The translations under genes were made by a program, and so were the position numbers. DNA of 64,000 bases, taken from contig JAUWHO010000025.1 of NCBI GenBank assembly GCA_030605835.1, forward strand, positions 1 to 64,000, read 5' to 3'. The notes beneath the pieces were generated by a model. The model was not told where the DNA came from, made no database searches, and worked only from the letters and a program-made list of their open reading frames with translations. Origin of the DNA: Candidatus Zixiibacteriota bacterium. GTDB lineage: Bacteria; Zixibacteria; MSB-5A5; DG-27. This document shows, in pieces, positions 41,079-49,742 of the stretch. Each line of letters begins with the position of its first letter. Position 1 is the stretch's first letter.

Positions 41079-41906
41079 CTATCCCGGGGCCGGTGACCGC
41101 AGATGATGGAGGATGAGATAAATCGACAGTCCAAACGCGCCCAGAATGGCGCCCATAACGGGTATGTTCAAACTCACCCAGGGCTCCCGGAAGATTCCCC
41201 ACTTGGCCAATATCTCAACCCCGTTCCAGAACACAACCACCGTGGGAATAGCATATCTGATGGCGTAGCCAAGCTCTTTTATCCGAAACAGTCGAAAGAA
41301 CAAGTACATCCCGCACCCCAAGGAGAGCACGAACACGCCGTAGGTTACCGGGTGGTGCGGTCCAAAAATCGAGCGGTCATAGCACAGAAGCAGGAGGACA
41401 TAAAAGACCCACATCACCACGATTATCTCGAATGCCACCCGAGGACCGTAGTTCACGACCCTCCCGGTGGCTACATCGCCAGACATAAGTCTCAGTTTGC
41501 GCCGCAGCCAGAGGAACATATTGCAGCGAACATCCTCGTGATAGAGGAGATAAAGTATGACTATCAGCACGAGGCCCCAAGTGTGCTCCATAATACGGTA
41601 TTCCCCCAAGGTGTATATCTCCCCGCTAACGATTAGGTCTTCTACGCCCAAGGCCTGCTTAGCAAATAGGAAACCATATTCCACCGCCCCGGTCCACAGG
41701 AGAATCCCCCCGATGACTCCCACAGCTGACTGTGATACTTCCGACTTCAAACCGCGCGTCCATGCGATCAGGATGATGCCCGCGAGCGTGAGCGCTATTG
41801 CGGCAATTACCTGGGCTGATGCTCCTCCCTTATTGATCAGGATCATCATAGCGTGCCCCACCGGCATCATAAAAAAGACGAACAGAAAGGCCTTTACCCC
41901 GGTCAT
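41079..41906 (-). CDS. Unknown eight-helix membrane protein in the Feo operon
   Basis: 275 residues, about eight membrane helices (5-24, 31-49, 61-81, 108-123, 157-176, 185-207, 214-234, 247-268). Polar, potentially metal- or heme-binding residues lie in or at the helices: His18 (MMPVGHAMMIL), Glu77 (TGAVEYGFLF), His108 and His123, the His184-His185 pair (FGPHHPVTY) and Glu231. No family recognised. It sits between the DtxR-type regulator and feoA, directly after operator site 1, so an iron-related role (accessory permease, ferric reductase partner) is plausible but unproven. The start is weakly supported; no good Shine-Dalgarno. Confidence 0.75.
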   Translation of the reverse strand: MTGVKAFLFVFFMMPVGHAMMILINKGGASAQVIAAIALTLAGIILIAWTRGLKSEVSQSAVGVIGGILLWTGAVEYGFLFAKQALGVEDLIVSGEIYTLGEYRIMEHTWGLVLIVILYLLYHEDVRCNMFLWLRRKLRLMSGDVATGRVVNYGPRVAFEIIVVMWVFYVLLLLCYDRSIFGPHHPVTYGVFVLSLGCGMYLFFRLFRIKELGYAIRYAIPTVVVFWNGVEILAKWGIFREPWVSLNIPVMGAILGAFGLSIYLILHHLRSPAPG

Positions 41907-42040
41907 GGGTCTTTGCTCTTTTCCGACGAGACCGTCCGTAGCGAGATGACCTTTGACGCTGTAGTCTCCACCTCGCCCCCGATAACTCTTGAGCTTTTCA
42001 AAATTGGCAAATTCATCACGAGTGTTACAACGCTCTTAGA

Positions 42041-42060
42041 AAGTAAGAACTATCTCACTT
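42041..42060. promoter_or_regulatory. Candidate DtxR-type operator, site 1
   Basis: AAGTAAGA-ACTA-TCTCACTT: inverted repeat matching 7 of 8 positions, between the regulator gene and the unknown membrane protein/feoAB operon, 135 bp before the latter's start. Confidence 0.65.
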
Positions 42061-42074
42061 CCCTTTAAAAAAAA

Positions 42075-42500
42075 TCATTTCAGTACCAGATCTCTGTACT
42101 TGCTCAGACAGCCCAACTCACTATCGACACAATTGTTTATGGTTTTCAGAAAGGCGGTCAAACGGTTCAGAGTCCCCCGACTCAGATCGTGCTCCAATCT
42201 GCAGGCCTCAGTTTCGGCTCTCTTGGGATCGATGAGAAGTATCTCCGCCAGGAAATGATATAATATCTTGTGAACTCCATAGATAGAGGCTCCGGTTTCT
42301 TTCCCTTTGGGAGTTAAGATGATCTTGCCATAGTGCTGCTGTCTTACCATCCCTGCTTCCTGTAGCTTGACAATTGCGCTTCGGACGGTGGGAACGGCGA
42401 CACCCCTCTCCCTTGCGACCTCGGTCACACCCACGGTGTCCTCTCTCTTGGACAAAAGATATATTGTCTCTAAGTAGTCTTCTAACCTCGAACTCAGCAT
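42075..42500 (-). CDS. DtxR/MntR-family metal-dependent repressor
   Basis: 141 residues. The N-terminal winged helix (about 1-65, RLEDYLETIYLLSKRE, VTEVARERGVAVPTVRSAIVKLQEAG) is followed by a dimerisation domain with metal ligands. No SH3 domain is present, so the length is that of MntR. Ligand set: Asp8 (LEDYLE) as in MntR, but Cys100, Glu103, His104 (EACRLEHDLS) as in DtxR's Cys102/Glu105/His106, plus His77. The Cys and the feo context favour Fe(II) over Mn(II). A palindrome (42517-42536) lies in its own promoter region, so it is likely autoregulated, and similar sites precede the rest of the cluster. Confidence 0.93.
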   Translation of the reverse strand: MLSSRLEDYLETIYLLSKREDTVGVTEVARERGVAVPTVRSAIVKLQEAGMVRQQHYGKIILTPKGKETGASIYGVHKILYHFLAEILLIDPKRAETEACRLEHDLSRGTLNRLTAFLKTINNCVDSELGCLSKYRDLVLK

Positions 42501-42516
42501 CGCATCTCACACGAAT

Positions 42517-42536
42517 AAGTAAGAGTGACCTTACAT
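42517..42536. promoter_or_regulatory. Candidate DtxR-type operator, site 2 (autoregulation)
   Basis: AAGTAAGA-GTGA-CCTTACAT, with perfect GTAAG-N6-CTTAC. It lies 17 bp before the regulator start and about 19 bp after a minus-strand TTGACT (42555-42560), where a bound repressor would block transcription. Confidence 0.65.
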
Positions 42537-42931
42537 TACAATAATTTCGGCAAAAGTCAAGACTTTTTTAACACCTTTGTGAGTTCTACTCGATAGTGAA
42601 GTCGCTGAGTTCTGTCCTCCGGCGATCAAATACTGCTCACGTTCTCAGACGAGGAGCTTCTGATCACAGAAGGTGCTCGACTTGCGCTTTCGGACTCTGC
42701 AGGGAGCAACCAGTCTTATTCGACAGGAACGGTTGACTTTTGGGGATTTTCTGTTAAATTGGGAGAGCCTCGCTGCTCTACAGACTTCCTGAGCGGTATG
42801 CGATTTTGGCGACGTGGAACATTTTGGAAAGAAAACGGTTAACTGTTTTGTCCCTGAACCTCTCTCAAAGATTAGTGAAAGAAAAGCAAGTAAGCGAAAA
42901 CCCTCAACCAAGATCTGCTTGCGGAGGTAGT
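42537..42931. other. Non-coding region upstream of the BNR protein gene
   Basis: Contains the regulator's -35-like TTGACT (minus, 42555-42560) and the plus-strand promoter TTGACT-N16-TAAATT (42733-42760). The open frame from 42806 to 42931 is leader, since the signal peptide and Shine-Dalgarno belong to the ATG at 42932. Confidence 0.55.
42733..42760 (+). promoter_or_regulatory. Promoter of BNR-repeat protein gene
   Basis: TTGACT (42733-42738), 16-bp spacer, TAAATT (42755-42760); leader of about 165 nt. Confidence 0.5.
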
Positions 42932-45025
42932 ATGCAGCGGAAAAGAGCTTCTAAGCTCAAAACTGGCAAATGGGTGGGCTTAATGATGTCTCTCGCTGTT
43001 GTTGCGGTCCTCTTAGGGAGCTCTTCCCTGCTCTCGGTGGAGCGTGAATGGGAGATACCGCTTTCCGGGGTGGTGGAGTTCGAACCACCTCCAGTGGGCG
43101 AAAGAATTGAAGAAGGGCTTTTGAAGCCCAAAGAGGTAGGACCCAACATCCGGGTGAACAGCGACAACGCCGGAGCTCACCAGAACGAGACCACTATCGC
43201 CACCAACCCGGTCAATCCCCTGAACATGATCGGTGGTGCCAACGACTATCGTAACGGAGAGGTGGATGCCGGGTGGTATGCCACTCTCGATGGCGGCCAG
43301 ACCTGGTTTGACGGCACTCTGGGAGATTTCGGGGTGAATGATGCTCAGGGAGACCCGGCCATAGCCGCCGATGCCGATGGCAACTTCCATTTCTGCTACA
43401 TCGACTTTGACCGCGGCTCTGCAGACAACGGGATATTCGTCTGCAAGACCACCGATGGGGGTCTGAACTGGACTGGGCCGTATGAGGTGATATCGCACCA
43501 GGGCAATCCCAACGCCCCCTTCGAGGATAAATGCTACATCGCCGCCGACCGGACCAGCTCTCCTCACAGCAACAATGTCTATGTGACCTGGACGCACTTT
43601 TACACCGGCGGTTATCCGATCCAGTTGTCAAGATCGACGGACGGCGGCGTCACCTTCTCCACACCCATCGACATCAGCGATGGCTCGCAATACAACCAGG
43701 GCTCCTGTCCGGCCGTCGGGCCTAATGGGGAGGTTTACGTTGCCTGGTACAACTACTCGGACATAATCGAGATAACCAAATCGATCGACGGCGGGGTGAC
43801 CTTCAGCCCGGATGTGACCGTCGCTCACATGGTCCGTCTTCCCTCCCCCTTGCCCCCCACCCAGTTCCGGGTCAATAGTTTTCCCTCCCTGGATGTCGAC
43901 CAGAGCGGTGGCCCCTACAACGGTTATCTCTACATAGTCTGGGGCGATTATGCCACCGGGGATGCTGACATCCTCTTCTGTCGCTCCACCGATGGTGGCG
44001 CTACCTGGAGCAGCCCCACGAGAATCAACGATGATGATCTGTACAACGGCAAAGACCAGTTTTTCCCCTGGCTGTCGGTCGACAATGAGGGAAACCTCGA
44101 TGTGATGTTTTACGATCGCAAAAACTCCCCCGGCAACCATGACATTGACGTTTACTGGACTCGGTCCACCGATGGAGGCGTGACCTTCTCTCCTAACGAG
44201 AGGGTGACCACCCAGATGTTCGACCCCGACATCGGATTCAGCGGCACTTTCATCGGCGATTACAACGGCATCACCAACTGGAGCGGTTCGGCCTTCCCGC
44301 TGTGGACCGATACCCGTTTAGGAGACCAAGATCCGTTTGTTGCTCGTTGCTACACCGGTGGATTGATGATGACTTGCACCAGCTTGACGCCAGTCTTCTG
44401 TAGAGGTCAACAGTTCTACTTCCAGGTCACAACCAGTAATAGCACCGGCAGTCCCATCAGCACCACCTTGACTTTCACCGGCTATGCGGATCTCGATTGT
44501 GACCCCGCGAATATCTTGATCGCCATTCCTAAAACCAAGATCATTCCCACCGGCACCAATACCACCAACTATTTCTTCAAGGTTCCGAACACAGTTGGAC
44601 CCGGTGATTACAGTGCTTCCGTCAGCTTCGACTACGGCGACGACACCTACTTCTGCTGTATGGATGCCGCCATCGTCCAGTGTGGACCCTGGATGATCGG
44701 CACCAACACGGAATGGGATGTTGTGGAAGCTGATCGTCCAGATATGGAGGTGATGCTGCCGGAGATGACCTCCCTGGCTCAAAACTATCCGAATCCCTTC
44801 AATGCTACTACCAGCATCAGCTACACTCTGGCAACCCCCGGAAATGTCAGCCTGAGGATTCACGACATCACCGGTCGGTTGGTGACAACCTTAATCGATC
44901 GGCATCAGGATGCAGGTGAATATGTAATAAGCTGGGAAGCCTCCGACATCTCCAGCGGGGTCTATTTCTACAAGCTGGAAACCCCAGACTTCACCTCCAC
45001 CAAGAAGATGAACCTGCTGAGGTAA
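42932..45025 (+). CDS. Secreted BNR/sialidase-like propeller protein with T9SS tag
   Basis: 697 residues from the ATG four bases after GGAGG (42923-42927). Signal peptide (WVGLMMSLAVVAVLLGSSSL). A beta-propeller region (about 85-465) carries at least five Asp-box/BNR motifs: TTDGGLNWTG, STDGGVTFSTP, SIDGGVTFSPD, STDGGATWSSP and STDGGVTFSPN. A Cys-containing Ig-like domain (about 470-590) follows, then the sorting tag AQNYPNPFNATTSISYTL ... SSGVYFYKLE. No sialidase FRIP arginine triad is evident, so it is called a propeller protein, not an enzyme. It ends 57 bp before a strong terminator. Confidence 0.87.
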   Translation: MQRKRASKLKTGKWVGLMMSLAVVAVLLGSSSLLSVEREWEIPLSGVVEFEPPPVGERIEEGLLKPKEVGPNIRVNSDNAGAHQNETTIATNPVNPLNMIGGANDYRNGEVDAGWYATLDGGQTWFDGTLGDFGVNDAQGDPAIAADADGNFHFCYIDFDRGSADNGIFVCKTTDGGLNWTGPYEVISHQGNPNAPFEDKCYIAADRTSSPHSNNVYVTWTHFYTGGYPIQLSRSTDGGVTFSTPIDISDGSQYNQGSCPAVGPNGEVYVAWYNYSDIIEITKSIDGGVTFSPDVTVAHMVRLPSPLPPTQFRVNSFPSLDVDQSGGPYNGYLYIVWGDYATGDADILFCRSTDGGATWSSPTRINDDDLYNGKDQFFPWLSVDNEGNLDVMFYDRKNSPGNHDIDVYWTRSTDGGVTFSPNERVTTQMFDPDIGFSGTFIGDYNGITNWSGSAFPLWTDTRLGDQDPFVARCYTGGLMMTCTSLTPVFCRGQQFYFQVTTSNSTGSPISTTLTFTGYADLDCDPANILIAIPKTKIIPTGTNTTNYFFKVPNTVGPGDYSASVSFDYGDDTYFCCMDAAIVQCGPWMIGTNTEWDVVEADRPDMEVMLPEMTSLAQNYPNPFNATTSISYTLATPGNVSLRIHDITGRLVTTLIDRHQDAGEYVISWEASDISSGVYFYKLETPDFTSTKKMNLLR

Positions 45026-45081
45026 GAGACCCAGGTCACCTGATCATGGGATTGGAAGCTGAACTCCCACCCCAACAAGAA

Positions 45082-45111
45082 AACGCCAGGTTCAAGGACC
45101 TGGCGTTTTTT
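45082..45111. terminator. Bidirectional intrinsic terminator
   Basis: Perfect 10-bp stem AACGCCAGGT / ACCTGGCGTT with a 6-nt loop, followed by TTTTTT on the plus strand and TTTTCTTG on the minus. It serves both convergent genes. Confidence 0.92.
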
Positions 45112-45194
45112 ATGCTCTGGCGAGAAAGACTATGTTTAAAGCAGCGGTTGAAGCAATGCTTCCAACGCCCTTTCTCCCAACAGGTTGGCTCCGA

Positions 45195-46718
45195 CTATCT
45201 CTCGAATAGACGTATCAGCTTCCGCTTGTCGATGGAGCTCGGCTCCGCTTCCTCCGAGGGAAGGAAATAGACCGCATCGGGATACAGCTCTCTCTCCCGG
45301 CCTGCACCCGATACAGTCGAACCTCCGACAACGTACGCCCTTATCGCGAAATTGGCGTCGTTGAGGTAATACCACTGGCTGGGATCTCCGAAGTAGCTTC
45401 TCAGAGCAGGCGTGCCATCAAGATCTGCGGATAGGTAAGGTCCAAGCGTGCCAAGCTGATAATATCCCACAAAGAAGGACCCGCTGAAGTCCCAGTTGGA
45501 GACCTCGAAGTAGTTCTCTCCAAGGCTAGTGCTATGCTGAGTGGTGGGGTCATAAAGCAGGCTGTCAGGAACATAACCACCGGAGTAAATCGAGGACCAG
45601 CCACAGATCGTGATGGGCTGCGGCTGACCCGCGACATCGATCATGAACCTCTTCACGGTCGCTGGGCCGTCGCCAGAATCGTTGAATCTCACCAGAAGAT
45701 ACCCGGGGCTTACGAGCTTGAGTCCATCTTCGTATGTGCCATCATCGTAATAGAGCCACTCCCCCAAGGACATTTCCACCCTGACACTGTCTTGGCCGTT
45801 CTCGGTATCGTCGATCACAATCCAGCCGGTGTAATTATCGGGGTCCAATCCAGTTCCGTCGACAATCACGGTGAGGGTGTCTGTGGTGGTGTGAGTACAC
45901 TGCCCTGCCAGGGGAGAGACCTCCAGCCAGGAACCGCCGTCGTCGGTACGATAACTCGCGGTCCAATCCAAAGTCCCATAACCGTCATTACCTACGAAAA
46001 CGAACCCCGTGTCCGGGGAACTCATGGCCAACGAGGCCGGGCTCAGTGAAAGTTCAGGAGTTACTTCTACCGTGGCTGGCACAATAAGTGACTCCGATCC
46101 GGCGTAGAAGTAGAAGTTGCCGGTGTGGATGCCATCGACCAGGAGGATCCGGTCAGCACTGACTGTCAAGTTGACTGAGCCGGAGGCGTACAGCGTGCCT
46201 GTGTTAGGCGTGACGCCGAGGTAGCTCTCGTCAGCCGAACCCTGCCAGTTGAGAGTGTCATTGCTTTCATTCTGGAGCACAAGCTGTCGGCTAGCATAAG
46301 TGGATCCAAAGTCGACTTGGGCCGGTGTGGCTGCCAGAATCGATTTGTGCATCGTTACCGCCACGGTGGCACTGCCGCCGTTGGAGGTGAAGCTGATATT
46401 GTCGGAGTAGTCACCGCCCTGAGGAACGACATCACGGTCAATGGTGACTGTTACGGTGATGCTGGCGCCTGCCGATAGACTTCCCTGGTTTGGATTGACT
46501 GTGATCCAGATCTGCCCCGGACTGGCCGACCAATTGAGAGTGCCGCCTCCGGTGTTGCTCACCGTCAAGCTGTCCACGCTTCTGACCGATCCAAAAGCTA
46601 AAGTGCTCACGCTAACACTGAAGACTGGCTGCTTACTGCTGGTTGATTCTTTGCCACAAGAAACCATGAGCAACATAATCGCGGGTAGTAACAGAATGAA
46701 CGGTAGAATCTTTCGCAT
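45195..46718 (-). CDS. Lipoprotein with repeated Ig-like/BACON-type domains
   Basis: 507 residues from the ATG five bases after GGAGG. Lipobox LLMVSC-GK (Cys21). Three or four Ig-like repeats (about 35-330) share the pattern FGSVRSVDSLTVSNTGGGTLNWSAS...WITVNPNQGSLSAGAS and FGSTYASRQLVLQNESNDTLNWQGS...LGVTPNTGTLYASGS, typical of BACON/choice-of-anchor folds. A distinct C-terminal domain (about 330-470, EWLYYDDGTYEDGLKL, MIDVAGQPQPITICGW) follows. It is likely surface- or periplasm-facing and may bind carbohydrate. It has no T9SS tag, in contrast to its convergent neighbour. A TTGACA-N18-TATAAT promoter precedes it. Confidence 0.82.
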   Translation of the reverse strand: MRKILPFILLLPAIMLLMVSCGKESTSSKQPVFSVSVSTLAFGSVRSVDSLTVSNTGGGTLNWSASPGQIWITVNPNQGSLSAGASITVTVTIDRDVVPQGGDYSDNISFTSNGGSATVAVTMHKSILAATPAQVDFGSTYASRQLVLQNESNDTLNWQGSADESYLGVTPNTGTLYASGSVNLTVSADRILLVDGIHTGNFYFYAGSESLIVPATVEVTPELSLSPASLAMSSPDTGFVFVGNDGYGTLDWTASYRTDDGGSWLEVSPLAGQCTHTTTDTLTVIVDGTGLDPDNYTGWIVIDDTENGQDSVRVEMSLGEWLYYDDGTYEDGLKLVSPGYLLVRFNDSGDGPATVKRFMIDVAGQPQPITICGWSSIYSGGYVPDSLLYDPTTQHSTSLGENYFEVSNWDFSGSFFVGYYQLGTLGPYLSADLDGTPALRSYFGDPSQWYYLNDANFAIRAYVVGGSTVSGAGRERELYPDAVYFLPSEEAEPSSIDKRKLIRLFER

Positions 46719-46816
46719 CTCATCCTCCAAGTGTTAGTCCTTCGGTTTTCAGTTCAGGGTATCGCAAGTGCAGACTCCGCACCTATTCGACTACCACAGA
46801 CAACAATTTGAAGGGC

Positions 46817-46846
46817 ATTATAGTCAATCCCAATCTTTATTGTCAA
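46817..46846 (-). promoter_or_regulatory. Sigma-70 promoter of lipoprotein gene
   Basis: Minus-strand TTGACA (46841-46846), 18-bp spacer, TATAAT (46817-46822); leader of about 90 nt. Confidence 0.7.
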
Positions 46847-46886
46847 GGAAAATCCTGTCAGCACACTGCATAGTTAGCTAATGAGC

Positions 46887-46934
46887 GATTCCCTCTTCCC
46901 TGTCTACTGTCTACTGTCTACTGTTTGCTGTTAA
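46887..46934. repeat. Heptanucleotide array at the polA stop codon
   Basis: GATTCCC TCTTCCC TGTCTAC TGTCTAC TGTCTAC TGTTTGC TGTTAAT in register; the polA stop lies in the last unit. Confidence 0.75.
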
Positions 46935-49651
46935 TGTGCCTCCAGCCAATTGCCTGCCGCTCCGATATCGACCTTCACCGGCACTGAGAGTTTGAGTGCC
47001 GTCTCCATCTTCTTCTCGACTAGCTCTTTGACAGTCTCCAGTTCCTTTTGGGGAACCTCGAAGACCAGTTCGTCGTGAACTTGCAGAATCATCTTAGTCT
47101 CGAGTTTCCTTCTTTTCAGTTCTCGCCAGATGTTGACCATGGCGACCTTTATCATATCAGCGGCGGTCCCTTGAATCGGAGTGTTTATGGCGGTGCGCTC
47201 CGCAAATTCACGCACCTGGCGGTTTTTGGAGCTTATCTCCGGCAGGTAGCGACGGCGTCCCAGAAGAGTGGTGACATATCCCTGGCTGCGAGCAGCATTG
47301 ATAGTTCTCTCGATGTACTTTTCCACCCCGGGATAACGCCCAAAATAGATGTCCATGAATTGTTTCGCCTCTGAAGTGGACAAGTCGGTCTGCTGAGAGA
47401 GCCCGTAAGCGGTCACCCCGTACATGATCGCAAAGTTGACGGTCTTGGCCTGTCTGCGCATCTCCGGTATAACCTTATCTATCCTCACCCCGTAGATTTC
47501 AGAGGCGGTGCGGGCATGAATGTCCTCCCCTCCCCTGAAGGATTCCGTCAAAGTCTTGTCCCTGGAGAAATGTGCCAGAACTCGTAGCTCGATTTGAGAA
47601 TAATCTGCGGAGAGGATGAGGTTGTCTTCAGTAGCCGGCACGAAAGCCTTCCTCAATTCGCGACCCATTTCGGTTCTTATGGGGATGTTCTGCAGATTAG
47701 GATCTGAAGAGGACAGACGCCCGGTGGCGGTCACGGTCTGATTGAAGGAAGTGTGAACCCGATTGGTTTTGGGGTTTATCAAGTCGAAAAGGGCATCGGC
47801 ATAGGTCGATTTCAGCTTGCTGAGCTGACGGTATTCTAAGATCTTCCGGGGCAGTGGATGTAACTTCGAGAGCTGCTCCAAAACCTCCACGTCGGTCGAT
47901 CTCCCGGTCCCCTTCTCTGTTTTCCTCCCCGGTGGCAGTTTTAGATCTTCGAAGAGAATTTTGCGCAGTTGTATCGGCGAATTTATATTGAACTCGCATC
48001 CCGCCAAGCTGTAAATCTCGGAGGTGAGCCTCTCCATCTGTTTTTCCAGGGAAGCAGACATCTTCCTGAGGATCTTGGCGTCCAGGGAGACCCCGGCATA
48101 TTCCATGTCGCAGAGCACCGGCACCAGGGGCATTTCAACCTTGTGAAAGAGCTCCTCGAGTTGGTTTTTCTTGAGAAGTGGCTCTAAAACCCCTCTTAGG
48201 CGAAGAGCGATGTCGGCATCCTCGGCGGAGTACTTCAACGCCAAATCGATGGGAACCTCCGCGAAGCTCTTCTGCTTTTTTCCGGTTCCGATGAGCTCAC
48301 CGATTTCAATCATCTTATAGTCGAGATATTTTTCGGCCAGATTGGAAAGATTGTGCTGGCGAGCGGAGGGATTCAAAAGATAGGAGGCAACCATAGTGTC
48401 GAAGGCAATGCCGCGGAGCTCAATCCCGTACTTTAGAAACACCCCTCGGTCATATTTTAGATTCTGCCCCATCTTGGAGGTTTTCTCATCCTCAAGTATA
48501 GGTTTGAGAAGGGACAGAGATTCCTGAAGGCCTAAGTTCTTCTCCCTCCCCCGGGAGAGATGTCCCAGCGGCAGATAATACCCCTCCTTTGGCACCAGAG
48601 AGAAGGAGATCCCCACCAGTTCAGCGGTGATGGGGTCTAAGCTGGTGGTCTCGGTATCGAAGGAGAAAGAGCATCTCTTTTTGATTTCCGCTGTCAACTT
48701 CTTGAGCTTGGGGATCGAATCGATGAGCCTGTATCTCCCCTTCTCTTTTTCTTCAAGCTTAACGCTCTCAGCCTTCGGGATCTCGATCCACTTCACCAGG
48801 CGGGAGAACTCCAGCTCCTCGAACAGCTTTTTCAAGGCTTTGGTGTTGAAGGAAGGCTGTCTGAACTTCTCCAGGTTCAGTTCAACCGGGACCTCGGTAT
48901 CGATGGTCACCAGTTTTTTGGAAAACAGCGCCGCTTCCCTGTTGTTCTTGATCTTGTCTCTCAGCCCCTTTTGCTCGATCTTCTCGACTTCGTCCAGGAT
49001 CTCTTCTAAGCTGTCAAATTTCTGCAGCAGGGGGATGGCAGTTTTCTCACCGATGCCGGGGACTCCCGGAATGTTGTCAGATTTGTCACCCATCAAAGCC
49101 AGAGCGTCAACGATCTTCTCCGGGGGCAGTCCGAATTTCCTCTCCACGCCCTGCGGGTCGAGCCACTCCATCTCTGCTCCGCTGGTTCGGGGGTTCAAGA
49201 TCTCGATGTTCTTGCCTACCAGCTGGAAGAAATCCTTGTCTCCGGTGACCATCACCACCTTTACCCCCTTCTTTGCGGCGGCTTTGGCCAGGGTGCCGAT
49301 GATGTCATCAGCCTCGTAACCATCCATCTCGATCACCGGCATATTCATCGCCTCCAGGACTTGAAATACCCGAGGCAGAGAATCACTCATCTCCTCCGGC
49401 ATCTTGGCGCGGGTCGATTTGTACTCCGGGTAAATCTTATGCCTGAAGGTCGGTGCCTTGGTGTCGAACACCACTGCGATATACTCGGGGTTTTCATCTC
49501 TGAGGATTTTCAGTATGGAATTGGTGAATCCATACGGAGCGGAGGTATTCTCCCCTTTAGAGTTTATCAGCGGTCTGCGTATGAACGCAAAATAGCTTCG
49601 ATACGCCAGAGCAGAACCGTCGATCAAAAACAGTCTTGCAGTCTCCGCCAT
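46931..49651 (-). CDS. polA: DNA polymerase I
   Basis: 906 residues with all three domains. The 5'-3' exonuclease (about 1-290) has LFLIDGSALAYRSYFAF, DGYEADDIIGTLAK, VVMVTGDKDFFQLV and GDKSDNIPGVPGIGEKTA. The 3'-5' exonuclease (about 320-500) has SFDTETTSLDP, NLKYDRGVF and YSAEDADIAL, with its acidic residues intact, so proofreading should be active. The polymerase has DYSQIELRVLAHFS, RRQAKTVNFAIMYG and QVHDELVFEVP. It fills gaps in repair and lagging-strand synthesis. It lies last in a long minus-strand run after nadD (91 bp gap). Confidence 0.98.
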   Translation of the reverse strand: MAETARLFLIDGSALAYRSYFAFIRRPLINSKGENTSAPYGFTNSILKILRDENPEYIAVVFDTKAPTFRHKIYPEYKSTRAKMPEEMSDSLPRVFQVLEAMNMPVIEMDGYEADDIIGTLAKAAAKKGVKVVMVTGDKDFFQLVGKNIEILNPRTSGAEMEWLDPQGVERKFGLPPEKIVDALALMGDKSDNIPGVPGIGEKTAIPLLQKFDSLEEILDEVEKIEQKGLRDKIKNNREAALFSKKLVTIDTEVPVELNLEKFRQPSFNTKALKKLFEELEFSRLVKWIEIPKAESVKLEEKEKGRYRLIDSIPKLKKLTAEIKKRCSFSFDTETTSLDPITAELVGISFSLVPKEGYYLPLGHLSRGREKNLGLQESLSLLKPILEDEKTSKMGQNLKYDRGVFLKYGIELRGIAFDTMVASYLLNPSARQHNLSNLAEKYLDYKMIEIGELIGTGKKQKSFAEVPIDLALKYSAEDADIALRLRGVLEPLLKKNQLEELFHKVEMPLVPVLCDMEYAGVSLDAKILRKMSASLEKQMERLTSEIYSLAGCEFNINSPIQLRKILFEDLKLPPGRKTEKGTGRSTDVEVLEQLSKLHPLPRKILEYRQLSKLKSTYADALFDLINPKTNRVHTSFNQTVTATGRLSSSDPNLQNIPIRTEMGRELRKAFVPATEDNLILSADYSQIELRVLAHFSRDKTLTESFRGGEDIHARTASEIYGVRIDKVIPEMRRQAKTVNFAIMYGVTAYGLSQQTDLSTSEAKQFMDIYFGRYPGVEKYIERTINAARSQGYVTTLLGRRRYLPEISSKNRQVREFAERTAINTPIQGTAADMIKVAMVNIWRELKRRKLETKMILQVHDELVFEVPQKELETVKELVEKKMETALKLSVPVKVDIGAAGNWLEAH

Positions 49652-49742
49652 ATTGTTACACCCAACGAATTACCAAGCTGGTTTGCAGGTTCCCACCTGA
49701 CTTAGAGCTTCCAGGAGATGTTGCTCCCGGAGGGCACCGATC

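Noticed and set aside
42884-42895. AAGTAAGC as a fourth iron operator
   Set aside because: Only a partial half-site, with no matching second half at N4 spacing.
42806-42931. N-terminal extension of the BNR protein
   Set aside because: The ATG at 42932 has GGAGG and a proper signal peptide; the extension has neither.
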